In this document: positions 13,891 through 23,928 of the stretch, piece after piece
How positions within the stretch are numbered: the stretch's first letter is position 1
How the letters are laid out: the number at the start of each line of letters is the position of its first letter
Source: Deltaproteobacteria bacterium
Lineage (GTDB): Bacteria; Desulfobacterota; Desulfobacteria; Desulfobacterales; B30-G6
Assembly (NCBI GenBank): GCA_003647375.1
Contig: QMMS01000018.1
Location: 1-29,359, forward strand
Length of the DNA: 29,359 nt
Reading direction: 5' to 3'
Translations under genes and position numbers: made by a program
Notes under the pieces: generated by a model
Seen by the model: the letters and a program-made list of their open reading frames with translations, nothing else
The model's database searches: none
Told to the model about the DNA's origin: nothing

Positions 13891-16269
13891 ATGGCAGACT
13901 CAAGGAAAAATTTATTTATCCAAACAGCAATAATCTTGGCTCTGATTGCATGGATGATGGTACTATGGGCTTGTTCAACAAAACAGCCATCGGTTTCACC
14001 AGAGGTTGTTAAACCGCTTGAACTCAAGGCAATCCAATCCATTTCTACAGTGCAGGAAACCGATCAATTCAAAGTAGAGGTTGGAAGCAATCGCCTGTTG
14101 ACCTACACCTCTGTCAAAAAGCCATCTCCCCTGAGTGTTGTGCTCTATTTCCCCGAAACAGTAATAGATGGTGCCGCAACAGATATTGTCATCGATAGTG
14201 ACGTGGTAAGCTTTATAACGGCATCGGCCATTTCGACTGGGGGACAGGCCTCCAGAATTGAGATCGGGCTCAAGCAGGACGCCCCCTATGAAGTGATCCG
14301 TGGAGAAAGCGGCCTGAGTGTTGTGTTCAATACGGTTGCAGGCGAAAAAACGCTTGAAACCACAATGAACACAGAAGTCGAGACAGTTGTACCTGTACCG
14401 GTAGAGAATCAACCGGCCATCGTCCTTGCAGGCGAGACCACAACTGAAGTTGTTCAGGACACCACGACAAGTGTGGCGGATAGCCCTTCAACCGAAAAAG
14501 AACCCGCAGGTCCGGCCTGGGTCAACAGAATCGATTTCACCAGTGAAGAAGCCGGAAAATCGACTGTTATCATCGGAACGACACACCCGGTTACCTACAG
14601 TATCAAGAAAAAAACCGACACATGGATTCAACTGCGATTAAACAACACCAACCTTCCCGATTATCGAAAGCATCCCTTAGTAACTACACGGTTTGAAAGC
14701 GCAGTCAACCGGATCCTGCCGCTTCAAAAACCTGAAATGAAAACGGAAACGCTCTTTTCTTTCGAACTGCGTGAATCCGTGCCCTTCTTTGTGGAGCAGA
14801 ACGAAAATTTCATCATGGTTCACTTTGAGGCGTCATCTATTCCACCAAAGCCCCTGGCGGAAGCTGATCTGCCTTCATGGAAAACCATTATGGCTGAGTT
14901 GGCCATAGAGGACGAAGCCGAAGCAACAAGCGTCAACGCCCAAGGGCTGACGCCGCCTGCCGGCGTGGAACCGGTCGAGGCCGCTGCAGAAACGGCCGAC
15001 GTTTCCGTGGCCACGTTTCGCTCTCAAAAACCAAAAAAATATACCGGCGAAAAGATTGCACTCGACTTTTTTGAAACAGATATCAAGAATGTATTCCGCA
15101 TCCTGAGAGAAATCAGCGGCAAAAACTTTGCCATCGACAAAGATGTTTCGGGTCGAGTGACCCTGACTCTCGACACACCGGTTCCCTGGGACCAGGTCCT
15201 GGATCTGGTTTTGCGGATGAACCAGCTGGGGAAGGTCCAAGAGAATAACATCATTCGTATTGCCACATTGAACACGCTTGAAGATGAAGAAGAACTCTGG
15301 GCCGCTAAAATTGCGGCAGTCCAGGAATCTTTAGAGCAGAAGAAGGCGCTGGAACCGCTGGTCACCGAGTATATCGCTGTCAATTACAGCAATGCCATGA
15401 CCGAGATTCTGCCCCATGTTAAAACTATTCTGACACCGGAGAGAGGGTCGGTCACTGTCGATGCCCGTAACAACCAGATCATCCTGACCGATACTGCCGA
15501 TAAGGTCTGGCAAGCAAAGGAAATCGTCAATCGGATCGACAAGGTAACCCCCCAGGTTGTCATCGAGGCGCGCATTGCAGAAGTCAATACCGACGTTTCG
15601 AGTGAATTCGGTTTTGACTGGGATTTGGCAGTCGGACCCGCTGACAACGACTTTCTCAATGGGGATCTGGCCGGCGATATGGCGATGAATTTTCCGGCGG
15701 CGGCCGCTTCGTCCAGCATCGGTTTTAACTTCGCTAAACTTACTGGAACACCTGTTGTCTTGAACGCGCGTCTCAATGCGTTGGAAATCAATAATGAGGG
15801 CAAGATTATTTCCTCGCCCAAGATCGTGACCCTGGACAACAAGAAAGCCAGAATAAAGCAGGGTATTGAATATCCATATCTCGAAAGGGACGACACAGGC
15901 GGTTCTTCTGTCTCGTTCAAGAACATCGACCTGCTCCTGGAAGTTACACCGCATGTTACCCCGGACAATCGTGTCTCCATGAAAATCATGATAACCAAAA
16001 ACGACATTGACAGCATCACCAATGGCGTGCCGGCCATATCCACCAACGAAGCAGAGACGGAACTTCTGGTAAACGATGGCGACACCATCGTTATCGGCGG
16101 TATCATGAAATCCCGCAAAATCGATGCCTCCCGGGGATTCCCATGGCTATCCAAAATTCCGGTGCTGGGCTGGTTTTTTAGAACAGATCTCACTTCAAAA
16201 GAGAGCTCCGAACTCCTGATATTCCTTACACCCAAGATTGTAAAACTGGAACAGCGCCAGACGTTGTAA
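13891..16269 (+). CDS. pilQ: Type IV pilus secretin PilQ
   Basis: The 792-residue outer-membrane secretin has a signal-like N-terminus with possible lipobox (VLWACS, Cys28). Two AMIN domains at about 45-150 and 208-312 can bind peptidoglycan, and an Ala/Glu/Thr-rich linker lies between and after them. The secretin short N-domain follows at about 385-460 (KIALDFFETDIKNVFRILREISGKNFAID), an N1 domain at about 490-550 and the secretin barrel at about 555-785. The barrel carries PQVVIEARIAEV, LNALEINNEGKIISSPKIVTLDN, IVIGGI and IPVLGWFFRT. It forms the gated channel through which the pilus leaves the cell. It is the last gene of the operon, followed by a strong terminator. Confidence 0.96.
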   Translation: MADSRKNLFIQTAIILALIAWMMVLWACSTKQPSVSPEVVKPLELKAIQSISTVQETDQFKVEVGSNRLLTYTSVKKPSPLSVVLYFPETVIDGAATDIVIDSDVVSFITASAISTGGQASRIEIGLKQDAPYEVIRGESGLSVVFNTVAGEKTLETTMNTEVETVVPVPVENQPAIVLAGETTTEVVQDTTTSVADSPSTEKEPAGPAWVNRIDFTSEEAGKSTVIIGTTHPVTYSIKKKTDTWIQLRLNNTNLPDYRKHPLVTTRFESAVNRILPLQKPEMKTETLFSFELRESVPFFVEQNENFIMVHFEASSIPPKPLAEADLPSWKTIMAELAIEDEAEATSVNAQGLTPPAGVEPVEAAAETADVSVATFRSQKPKKYTGEKIALDFFETDIKNVFRILREISGKNFAIDKDVSGRVTLTLDTPVPWDQVLDLVLRMNQLGKVQENNIIRIATLNTLEDEEELWAAKIAAVQESLEQKKALEPLVTEYIAVNYSNAMTEILPHVKTILTPERGSVTVDARNNQIILTDTADKVWQAKEIVNRIDKVTPQVVIEARIAEVNTDVSSEFGFDWDLAVGPADNDFLNGDLAGDMAMNFPAAAASSSIGFNFAKLTGTPVVLNARLNALEINNEGKIISSPKIVTLDNKKARIKQGIEYPYLERDDTGGSSVSFKNIDLLLEVTPHVTPDNRVSMKIMITKNDIDSITNGVPAISTNEAETELLVNDGDTIVIGGIMKSRKIDASRGFPWLSKIPVLGWFFRTDLTSKESSELLIFLTPKIVKLEQRQTL

Positions 16270-16294
16270 CCGACACTGGCATTCTCCCCTCCCT

Positions 16295-16338
16295 AAAAAA
16301 GCCCGTCATCGCAATGGATGCGATGAGCGGGTTTTTTT
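16295..16338 (+). terminator. Bidirectional intrinsic terminator after pilQ
   Basis: CCCG-TCATCGCA pairs with TGCGATGA-CGGG with one bulged G and a 5-nt loop. A run of seven T follows on the plus strand and six A precede the stem, which become a T run on the minus strand. It can stop both the pil operon and the convergent serS-to-pilW unit. Confidence 0.85.
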
Positions 16339-16437
16339 CTAAGTAAATCGGGATGATAACCCAAAAGAAGGTTGGTGGTATCGCACAGGGATCACCCATC
16401 CGCTTTCGGGGTTACCTTGTTATCGATTATAATCCCG

Positions 16438-16464
16438 AAATAAATTCGTTTTACGAATTTATTT
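16438..16464 (-). repeat. Hairpin overlapping the end of the pilW-like gene
   Basis: Arms 16438-16449 and 16453-16464 are perfect 12-bp reverse complements around a TTT loop. They overlap the stop codon of the minus-strand TPR gene. The stem is AT-rich and no clear T run follows, so it may protect the 3' end or assist termination. Confidence 0.5.
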
Positions 16465-17226
16465 ACGGCTTTCGATTTTTAAAATCTCTATTTGCGCAGT
16501 TTCTGCAATGGGTGTGTTGGGTGACAGGGATAGGACTTTCTGATAGGCAAACAAAGCCATCTGAGTATTACCTGACATATGATAGGCGTTACCCAGCTCC
16601 AGATAGAGGCCTGCATACTGGGGTGCGCTTATGATCGCTTTTTCAAGTGTTGCCACAGCCTGGGGGAGCTTGTTCATGGCGATATAGGTTTTGCCCAGGT
16701 TCCGGAGGGCTAGAACAAAATCAGGCTCCAAATCGAGTGCCTCCAGATAGTATTTTTCCGCATGGGTATAATCCTGCTTGTTGTAGTAGGCAATGCCCAT
16801 ATTCGTGAGGGGAAAGTGGGGTGTTCCGTACAGGAGATCACCAGCGACGGTTTTGAATTGCTCAATGGCGGCATCCCACTCATGCTTTGCCATGTATACC
16901 GTGCCCAGGTTGTTTTTTGCCGGCGCATACTCAGGACGGATGCTGATAGCCTTTTTGAAGTGGAATTCAGCCTTGTCGTAATGCTGCTTTGCCATGTAAG
17001 CCAGGCCCAGATCATTGTGCAGCAGATGATCATTGGAATAGAGCTTTTCGGCCTTTAATAACTCTCTGAGCGACGCTGTATAATTTCCCTGCTGTAGATA
17101 GGCCTCTCCAAGCGTCCGTGTCACGCGGGCCTTATTTTTGCGTTTTTCCATAGCTCCGGTACAGGCAACCAGACTGACCAGCCACAGGATCGTAAACAAG
17201 TATACGTAGATTTTATTTCGTGTCAT
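16459..17226 (-). CDS. pilW: PilW/PilF-like TPR lipoprotein
   Basis: The product of 255 residues starts MTRNKIYVYLFTILWLVSLVACTG, a lipoprotein signal with lipobox LVAC. Six or so TPR units follow, for example ARVTRTLGEAYLQQGNYTASLRELLKAE, HLLHNDLGLAYMAKQHYDKAEFHFKKAI and PLTNMGIAYYNKQDYTHAEKYYLEAL. Length, lipid anchor and TPR layout match the pilotin-like PilF/PilW proteins that help PilQ assemble in the outer membrane. The convergent position next to pilQ supports this. I chose ATG 17226 over an upstream TTG at 17238, because GGGAG just before it is a good ribosome binding site. PilW identity rests partly on context. Confidence 0.75.
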   Translation of the reverse strand: MTRNKIYVYLFTILWLVSLVACTGAMEKRKNKARVTRTLGEAYLQQGNYTASLRELLKAEKLYSNDHLLHNDLGLAYMAKQHYDKAEFHFKKAISIRPEYAPAKNNLGTVYMAKHEWDAAIEQFKTVAGDLLYGTPHFPLTNMGIAYYNKQDYTHAEKYYLEALDLEPDFVLALRNLGKTYIAMNKLPQAVATLEKAIISAPQYAGLYLELGNAYHMSGNTQMALFAYQKVLSLSPNTPIAETAQIEILKIESRK

Positions 17227-17297
17227 ATGATCTCCCAACGTTGTTTTTCTTGCAGCAACGAATATCGATTGTGAACCGGCCGGACCGCATGATCACT

Positions 17298-19082
17298 TTA
17301 TTTGATCGAGCCGGCTAAAACCACTTTGACCTTATCTTCATTGAAAAACTGGAGCACCCGATTGTGCAAAGGAATTGCAGAGATCAGCACCCTTAAACCT
17401 TCTGCTTTTGTGACTAGAAATCCCTTTATTTTGATTTTCGTATTGAAGGCAGCCGGTCTTTTTGCGGCATAGAATACAGGGTCGCTGACATAGGGCTCGC
17501 CAATGGCATCAAGGATACGTGTAAGCAGCGTGTGCATACTGTCGTTTTGCTTTAACTGGACGACCTTGAGACCTGTTTTCTCAATTTCTGTGACGGCATC
17601 GCCATAAAGATCACCAAAGTCGATCAAAAATTCCCTGCCGCTACCGGTTGAAACAAGATTCGATACCGCCTGCACCTGAATTCCGGCATAGGGGAATGTA
17701 ACCGCAATATCCTTGGTATACAGATTTCCCAAGGCTTCGATCAGGTCTCTGGCAAAGGCCTTCCGGGATATGGGTGTCAGTGTGACCACGTCCGGCAAGG
17801 CAAAAGGCGTCGACGAGGCGGTAGTGCTTTCAGACGCACGGGTCCCGGCCTCATTTTCAAGGATGTCTTTTATGACGATATGGTGCTGATCCAGATAGCG
17901 CACAATGGCATCAGATGTTTTTTGAGTTGTATTTTCTATCAATGAAATGCAGGTTTGACGGATGGTACCGTCTTCCTCGGGCGGACCGGGTTTGATCCAT
18001 TTTGCCGTCACAACAACGTCCATGCCATTATCCGAAAAGGATAGCACGCTCTGAGTGATGTCTTGGGTGGTGTCCTTAAAGATGTTGCCTAAAATGGTGT
18101 CAACGGGGGTGTCTTTTTCGACCTCGATAATATTGACTTTCTCCCATAAGGAGCGGAGCAGGTTCAGGTCAGCGGTTGAAGCGTCTGTTTTGTTGACAAA
18201 AACGATCCGGGAACCATCTTTCAGTTCGATGACCGGAAATTGTGACAGGTCTAAGGCAAAGTCTTCTTTGCCTTTGCTGGGGAAAAAATAAGTCCCCTTA
18301 TTGAGTAGCTTACCGTTCAGTGCGGCAGCGGTTTCGGAGATGGGGTCAACGGGTGGTTTTTCAATACTGCCTGTTACGGATGGTTTTAAGGCAGAGGTAC
18401 TCAGGGATGTTCCCGTCAGTTCCTTTTTAATCTGTCCGGCTTTATCAAATAACGACTGATACCAGGCCTGATTTCGGAGGGTGACATCCGGAAGCTTTAT
18501 CTCCTGACCGACATAGATAAAGTTGATATTGTCCACCTGAGGGTTGATGGTTTTAAAGAGCTGGAGCCCCTCTTGGTAGGCCTTGGTGCCATAGGATCCG
18601 AATCGGTCAGCTATCAGCTCGGAAATGGTATTCCCTTTCCGGACTTTATGTGGATTGGCATAGGAGCCGAGAAGCTCGGACATCTTGGATATGGTGACAA
18701 ACGGAATGGATACGACCCCCGAGGATTGATTTGGAAAGGTGCCGGGTTCAATTTTTTTTAAGGGGATGATGATGTTCTGCCTGGGTCTTATTTGGTTGAT
18801 ATTATGAATGTGTGGATTGAGTCGTTTGAAAATATTGATAAACTCACGAAAGTCCTTGGCAGAAAGCTCTCCCTTCTGTCGAAATATTTTATAAACCCAG
18901 TCGTTATTTTGGACTACGTAGGGATCACAAAGGATATCCCAGCCCTGATCGTACTTGACCAGATAACTTTTGTACAGTACGGCGCTGCCGGCGGGTGTCA
19001 CGGTGACGCAAAGCATCCACAGCCACAGGATACCAAAAAGGGGGGCAACACGTTTAAAACAAGAACATTCAGGTTGTTTCAT
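17298..19082 (-). CDS. Exported LysM-domain protein of unknown function
   Basis: This 594-residue protein has an N-terminal signal peptide ending near PAGSA (about residue 33). Two LysM-like segments follow: about 39-109 (SYLVKYDQGWDILCDPYVV to RPRQNIIIPLK) and about 144-197 (HKVRKGNTISELIADRFGS to YVGQEIKLPDV). LysM domains bind glycan in peptidoglycan. The remaining 390 residues have alternating helix and strand content and no motif I recognise; a Ser/Thr-rich linker sits near 225-265. Its start overlaps the thrC end by 14 bp, so it is co-transcribed with serS and thrC. An envelope role is likely, but no enzymatic function is visible. Confidence 0.7.
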   Translation of the reverse strand: MKQPECSCFKRVAPLFGILWLWMLCVTVTPAGSAVLYKSYLVKYDQGWDILCDPYVVQNNDWVYKIFRQKGELSAKDFREFINIFKRLNPHIHNINQIRPRQNIIIPLKKIEPGTFPNQSSGVVSIPFVTISKMSELLGSYANPHKVRKGNTISELIADRFGSYGTKAYQEGLQLFKTINPQVDNINFIYVGQEIKLPDVTLRNQAWYQSLFDKAGQIKKELTGTSLSTSALKPSVTGSIEKPPVDPISETAAALNGKLLNKGTYFFPSKGKEDFALDLSQFPVIELKDGSRIVFVNKTDASTADLNLLRSLWEKVNIIEVEKDTPVDTILGNIFKDTTQDITQSVLSFSDNGMDVVVTAKWIKPGPPEEDGTIRQTCISLIENTTQKTSDAIVRYLDQHHIVIKDILENEAGTRASESTTASSTPFALPDVVTLTPISRKAFARDLIEALGNLYTKDIAVTFPYAGIQVQAVSNLVSTGSGREFLIDFGDLYGDAVTEIEKTGLKVVQLKQNDSMHTLLTRILDAIGEPYVSDPVFYAAKRPAAFNTKIKIKGFLVTKAEGLRVLISAIPLHNRVLQFFNEDKVKVVLAGSIK

Positions 19083-20583
19083 CTATTTTCCTAAGCGCCA
19101 ATACCGATGCAATTTCATCTGAAATTCGTTTGACAAACTGTTTCAAGGCTTTTTGATTCAAGGGCTGACCCGGACCAGGAACATCCTTAAGGTCCCGGGG
19201 GTGTATATAAACAGGTGCATTGACAAGTTCCGGGACAGGTTTTACCTCGAATTCCGCAGGAAAACCGTCATTGAAATACATCTCCTGAAAACCGGAAAAT
19301 TTTAATGCATGGGCCGTCGAATCGACAATGGCTACTTCATCCGGGCCGACGAATTGATTGTTGATCGCCTTGACAAGACCGGCAAGAGATTCACCGCCAT
19401 GGGTGCACGCGATATGACCATTTCTGTTTGCCAGCAGCTCCCAGTCCATGATCGACTGCTCATCCACTTCTACAAAAAATACACTTTGTCGACCACTCAG
19501 GGTGTTGTATTGATCCACCAGGTGAATGACGCGCGGCATGGAAACCGGATTGCCGATCATGGCTGCCTGGGCTACGCTGGGGGTGACGTGGACGGGCGTG
19601 AATTTACGTTTGTTTACATCCGGTTCCAGGTAATACCGGAATACCGGGTTGGCGTGCTCGGACTGAACCCCCACAATTTTAGGAAGGTCCGTGATGACAC
19701 CTGTCTGGTAAAATTTGATGAATCCGTTTAAGACGGCCGTAATGTTACCGGCGTTGCCTATGGGCAGAACAATGACCTTTTGCCGCATATCATAATCAAA
19801 ATCCTGTGATATTTCATATGAATACGATTCCTGGCCCAAGATCCTCCAGGCATTTTTCGAATTTAACAGGGCCACATGATACTGCTCCGACAAGGTCTCG
19901 ACCACCTTCATGCAATCATCAAACACACCGGGGATCTCAAAAACAGCCGCACCACTTCCCAGGGGTTGCGACAGCTGCTGGGGTGTCACTTTTTTGTGCG
20001 GTAAAAGGACCGCAGATTTGATGTGCGGCTGGAGGTAGGCGGCATAAAGCGCGGCAGCCGCAGACGTGTCACCGGTTGAGGCACAGATAGCCAGCACTTC
20101 AGAAACAAATCCCTGTTGAACCAGAAAATGGATATAACTCAAAGCGCTTGCCATGCCGCGATCTTTAAAGGATGCGCTGGGGTTCTGTCCATCGTTCTTG
20201 AAATAGAACTTGATTCCCACCCGTTTTGATAAGGCGGTATTGGCTTCTACCAGGGGCGTATGTCCTTCACCGAGATAGACAACGGAATCAAGGGGGATGG
20301 CAGGCCCCAGGAATTCATGATAGCGGTAGATGCCCTTCAGGGCAGGGATGTTCAACATCCGACGGTAATCAAAGATCTTGTGCCACATCTTGCCGGGGAT
20401 GGATTTCAATCGGTCGAAGTTTTTGTCAAAAAGAAGGAGAACATGACCGCATTGGGGACAGGTATAAAGCAGTTTCTCAATCGGATGTTCATTGCCGCAC
20501 CCCAAACATCGATATTGGAGGGCACCTGCCAATTTCGGAATCAGAAACGGTTGAATATCGTTGGGAAAATCTTTGATTTTCAT
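19069..20583 (-). CDS. thrC: Threonine synthase
   Basis: The 504-residue enzyme belongs to the PLP-dependent fold type II family and converts O-phosphohomoserine to threonine. The N-terminus carries a zinc ribbon (CLGC at 26-29, CPQC at 42-45), as in many bacterial and archaeal threonine synthases. LGEGHTPL and the PLP lysine in [10 protein letters not shown] (Lys140) follow. Further matches are [27 protein letters not shown] (phosphate-binding loop) and [10 protein letters not shown]. Its start overlaps the serS stop codon (ATGA), and its end overlaps the LysM gene. Length is at the upper end for the family, partly because of the zinc ribbon. Confidence 0.93.
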   Translation of the reverse strand: MKIKDFPNDIQPFLIPKLAGALQYRCLGCGNEHPIEKLLYTCPQCGHVLLLFDKNFDRLKSIPGKMWHKIFDYRRMLNIPALKGIYRYHEFLGPAIPLDSVVYLGEGHTPLVEANTALSKRVGIKFYFKNDGQNPSASFKDRGMASALSYIHFLVQQGFVSEVLAICASTGDTSAAAALYAAYLQPHIKSAVLLPHKKVTPQQLSQPLGSGAAVFEIPGVFDDCMKVVETLSEQYHVALLNSKNAWRILGQESYSYEISQDFDYDMRQKVIVLPIGNAGNITAVLNGFIKFYQTGVITDLPKIVGVQSEHANPVFRYYLEPDVNKRKFTPVHVTPSVAQAAMIGNPVSMPRVIHLVDQYNTLSGRQSVFFVEVDEQSIMDWELLANRNGHIACTHGGESLAGLVKAINNQFVGPDEVAIVDSTAHALKFSGFQEMYFNDGFPAEFEVKPVPELVNAPVYIHPRDLKDVPGPGQPLNQKALKQFVKRISDEIASVLALRKIDETT

Positions 20584-21854
20584 GGTTCGATTTTTTTCAT
20601 GTTGCCCATATACGGTTGAAGTGCTTTTGGAATGAGAATCGTGCCATCAGCCTGTTGGCAATTTTCCAGAATGGCTGCGACGGTTCGACCGACGGCCAAT
20701 CCGGAACCATTGAGGGTATGAACCAGCTCCGTGCCTTTTTTCCCTTTTCTGCGAAACCGGATATTGGCACGCCGGGACTGAAAATCTTCATAATTGCTGC
20801 AGGATGAAATTTCCCTATATACATTCTGAGACGGCAGCCAGACTTCGATATCGTATGTTTTTGCAGATGCAAAACCGAGATCACCGGTACAGAGGGTGAT
20901 AATTTGATAAGGCAGCCCAAGGGTGCTCAAGATTTTTTCTGCATTTTGCAATAGTTTTTCAAGCTCGGCATAGGAGTTTTCAGGTGCTGTAAATTTAACC
21001 AGTTCGACTTTGTTAAACTGGTGTTGACGAATGAGCCCGCGTGTATCTTTACCATAGGAGCCCGCTTCCGAACGGAAACAGGGTGTATGGGCTGCGTACA
21101 GGATCGGCAGGTTCGACTCGTCCAGGATTTCCCCCTGGTGAATATTGGTTACCGGGACTTCGGCAGTGGGTACAAGATAATACGGCCATCCTTCAATCTT
21201 AAACAGATCTTCCTCGAATTTGGGTAACTGGCCGGTATTCGTCATGCTGTTTACGTTGACTATGAACGGAGGTAGGACTTCCTTGTATCCGTGTTCATTT
21301 GTGTGGATATCGAGCATAAAATTGATCAGTGCCCGTTCAAGCCTTGCTCCGGCGCCAAAGCAGAGGGGAAAACGAGCCCCGGATATCTTGGCTGCCCGGT
21401 CCAGGTCGAGGATACCCAGCTGCTCACCGAGTGTCCAGTGGGGCTTCGGTTCGAATTGAAACTCAGGAAGGTTGCCAACCGTTTTGATGATAGGGTTGTC
21501 GGTGCTGTCGCTTCCCACTGGTACGGATGCATGCGGCTGGTTGGGTATCTGCATCAAGATTTCCCGCGTTTGTTCCTCATTTTCCGACAATGGTGTTTCC
21601 AACGCTTTTATTTTTTTAGCAACGTCCCTCATATCAGCTACAAGCGTATCCGCATTTTCGCCTTTTTTTTTCATTTCGGCGATCTGGTCTGACACAACGT
21701 TTCGACGATGCCTTAAGTCTTCAATTTCAAACAGAATCTCTCTTCTTTTATCGTCGGCTGCTTTGAACTGTGGTAAGTCTGCGATGCTGCCGCGGTTTAA
21801 CAGCATTTTTTCTATATCATCCAGGTGATCTCTTACGAATTTGATTTCCAGCAT
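20580..21854 (-). CDS. serS: Seryl-tRNA synthetase
   Basis: The 424-residue class II aminoacyl-tRNA synthetase is of normal length. The N-terminal part ([22 protein letters not shown] and the following Lys/Glu-rich helices, about 1-105) is the long antiparallel coiled-coil arm that holds tRNA(Ser). The catalytic core has motif 2 [28 protein letters not shown] and motif 3 [17 protein letters not shown], with the serine-binding TAEVPVTN segment. It attaches serine to tRNA(Ser) and also to the selenocysteine tRNA. It is the first gene of the minus-strand unit serS-thrC-LysM-pilW. No T-box structure was recognised in the 21855-22102 leader region. Confidence 0.97.
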   Translation of the reverse strand: MLEIKFVRDHLDDIEKMLLNRGSIADLPQFKAADDKRREILFEIEDLRHRRNVVSDQIAEMKKKGENADTLVADMRDVAKKIKALETPLSENEEQTREILMQIPNQPHASVPVGSDSTDNPIIKTVGNLPEFQFEPKPHWTLGEQLGILDLDRAAKISGARFPLCFGAGARLERALINFMLDIHTNEHGYKEVLPPFIVNVNSMTNTGQLPKFEEDLFKIEGWPYYLVPTAEVPVTNIHQGEILDESNLPILYAAHTPCFRSEAGSYGKDTRGLIRQHQFNKVELVKFTAPENSYAELEKLLQNAEKILSTLGLPYQIITLCTGDLGFASAKTYDIEVWLPSQNVYREISSCSNYEDFQSRRANIRFRRKGKKGTELVHTLNGSGLAVGRTVAAILENCQQADGTILIPKALQPYMGNMKKIEP

Positions 21855-22017
21855 AGCAATCTCATATCGGGTCGTGTTGAGCTGTATCGGGTTATTTCAT
21901 TTTGACGGTTATCATGGGTTGAAACGAATCAGGAAGATAATTTCATGGTTATTTCGGGCTTTCAAATTACCCGTCCGTCTAACATGCTCGTTCAATTTAG
22001 TCAATGATTATTGAAAG

Positions 22018-22046
22018 TTGACTTTTCTCCAATTATTTATTATATT
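22018..22046 (+). promoter_or_regulatory. Sigma-70-like promoter of the 5-FCL gene
   Basis: TTGACT at 22018-22023 and TATATT at 22041-22046 are separated by exactly 17 bp. The start would be near 22053, 50 bp before the ATG. I looked here for a 6S RNA, which often precedes this gene, and found none. Confidence 0.6.
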
Positions 22047-22102
22047 ACTTTGTTGATACAAATACAGTATGTAAGTTTTAATTTCGATTTCCGGAGAATA
22101 CC

Positions 22103-22690
22103 ATGGAAGAAGTTCAAGAATCAAAAAGCGATATCCGCAATCGTGTTGTAACGGCCATTCAGGCCTTTTCAGCAGAGGAATTAGCAGCAAAAGCATCTCA
22201 AGTTGAAATCCGGCTGTTTGAATTTGCAAATTTTTTGGAGGCAAATATATCTCTGCTTTACATGCCGCAAGATTTTATGGTTGATACGAAAAAAATCATC
22301 CAGCGTTGCTTTGATTATCGTAAAATCGTTGCTCTTCCGGCGTTCAATACGGAAAAACATGGGATGCAACCGTTTAAGGTTGATGCGTTTGAGCCTGACC
22401 TGATGCTTGGGCCGCGCAATATCCTGGAACCGAACCCGGAACGGTGTAAAATCATACCGATAGAGCGAATTGACATTGCCATTATCCCTGGGGTAGCTCT
22501 GGATGAAAAAGGGGGCAGGATCGGTTCCGGTGAAGGCTATTACGACAGATTTATCGGGAAATTACCTATTACGACCCGAAAAGTTGCCTTGTCCCTGGAA
22601 TGCCAGATTGTCCAACAGGTTCCCATGGAGTCACATGACAGGTTTATGGATATCATCATCACGGAAGATCGGATTATCTATAAAATTTAG
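22103..22690 (+). CDS. 5-formyltetrahydrofolate cyclo-ligase
   Basis: The 195-residue enzyme makes 5,10-methenyltetrahydrofolate from 5-formyltetrahydrofolate and ATP, feeding the one-carbon pool. Family features are the N-terminal helix with basic residues (KSDIRNRVVTAIQAF), the substrate-site region YMPQDFMVDTKKII, and above all the C-terminal signature IIPGVALDEKGGRIGSGEGYYDRF. Length is standard. CCGGAG about 8 bp before ATG 22103 is a good ribosome binding site. It is a single-gene unit with its own promoter, convergent with the potassium channel gene. Confidence 0.93.
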   Translation: MEEVQESKSDIRNRVVTAIQAFSAEELAAKASQVEIRLFEFANFLEANISLLYMPQDFMVDTKKIIQRCFDYRKIVALPAFNTEKHGMQPFKVDAFEPDLMLGPRNILEPNPERCKIIPIERIDIAIIPGVALDEKGGRIGSGEGYYDRFIGKLPITTRKVALSLECQIVQQVPMESHDRFMDIIITEDRIIYKI

Positions 22691-22728
22691 CCCGGAAGTT
22701 TCATAAAACACTCGGGATAGATCAATTC

Positions 22729-23730
22729 TCAAGAAGGATTTAATATCTTCTCGAGACTCTGCAGGTTTTTGCTTTCTCCCACCGCAATGACCGTGTCACC
22801 TGATGTAATCATAGCTTCATATGAAGGATTGAAGATCATACTGCCATCCGGTTTCTTGATGGCAATAATGATTAGATTGAAATTTTGGCGTATTCCCGAA
22901 TCCTTGAGTATGACATCCTTCAAGGAGGAATCGGGGTTGATGGGTATTTCTTCCATTTGAATGTCGGTCGTTCCGGATCCAAACGCAAGATCCAGAAACG
23001 TCGTGACGGTTGGGCGCATGATGCGCTGCGCCATTCGTGCGGCCCCCATTTCGTAGGGAGATTCGACGATGTCGGCGCCGGCTGCGCGAAGCTTGTTATT
23101 TACATTCGTGTCGGAGGCCCTTGCTGTAATGAAAAGGTTCGGTGCGAGCTGCCTGGCCGTCAATACCAGGAAAACGTTTTCCGCATCCGTGCCCAATGCG
23201 GCTACCAGTCCCTTGGCGTGCTGAATACCGGCTTTTTGCAGCAGGGATTCATCGGACGCATCTCCCCATAGATAGAGTATATTATCGGTCTCCATTGTCG
23301 GTACAAGTTTTTCGCTGCTTTCTATTACCACCAGATCGATGGGTGATCTTTTTAATGTGTCGCAGATCTCCCTGCCGATCCGTCCGTATCCGCAAACAAT
23401 ATAATGGTTTTTCAAGCGGTGGATTTGTTTATCCAATTTTCTCCTCCCCAACACGGTCCGAATTTTTCCCTCAACCATGTACTGTATGACGGCGCCTGCC
23501 AAATACATAAAAAAACCGACACCCATAAAGATTATAACCAAGGTGTACAATCGCCCGAACTTGCTGATTTCGTGAACTTCGCTGAAACCCACGGTAGAAT
23601 AGGTGATAACGGTCATATAGAGGGCGTCCAAAAGATTCCATCCCTCGATAAGCATGTATCCGATGGTACCGATTATCACGATGGTAATCCAACAACAAAT
23701 CGCCACAACAATATGTTTTGTGCTATCCAT
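22729..23730 (-). CDS. Two-TM potassium channel protein with RCK (TrkA-N/TrkA-C) domains
   Basis: Residues about 7-28 and 60-85 are the two membrane helices of a MthK-type channel. Between them lies the pore loop with filter TVGFS at 46-50. The TrkA-N Rossmann domain follows from about 108 (HYIVCGYGRIGREICDTL; GYGRIG nucleotide-binding loop, acidic end VVIE), then a TrkA-C domain at about 255-333. Such channels let K+ flow under control of nucleotide or Ca2+ bound to the RCK ring. The usual filter is TVGYG or TVGFG; here the last Gly is Ser. The gene is convergent with the 5-FCL gene and divergent from pcm. Confidence 0.9.
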   Translation of the reverse strand: MDSTKHIVVAICCWITIVIIGTIGYMLIEGWNLLDALYMTVITYSTVGFSEVHEISKFGRLYTLVIIFMGVGFFMYLAGAVIQYMVEGKIRTVLGRRKLDKQIHRLKNHYIVCGYGRIGREICDTLKRSPIDLVVIESSEKLVPTMETDNILYLWGDASDESLLQKAGIQHAKGLVAALGTDAENVFLVLTARQLAPNLFITARASDTNVNNKLRAAGADIVESPYEMGAARMAQRIMRPTVTTFLDLAFGSGTTDIQMEEIPINPDSSLKDVILKDSGIRQNFNLIIIAIKKPDGSMIFNPSYEAMITSGDTVIAVGESKNLQSLEKILNPS

Positions 23731-23928
23731 AGGCTTTTATGGTCGATGGTTAAGTTGGTTTATTCTGGATAAATATTATATAAAATTCAAGTACTTTTTC
23801 TCTGCCGAAGGATTTCTTGTCCTCCTCGCGCTTGATACATTCGTAAAACGAATTGATTGTGAAAAGAACAAGTACTATCCGATGCTGGCATATTGACGGA
23901 AAATCTTTGTTCTGATAGAAATCTGTTC

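Noticed and set aside
21855..22102. Possible 6S RNA or T-box between serS and the 5-FCL gene.
   Set aside because: No long closed hairpin with a central bubble and no T-box core was seen; only a plausible promoter.
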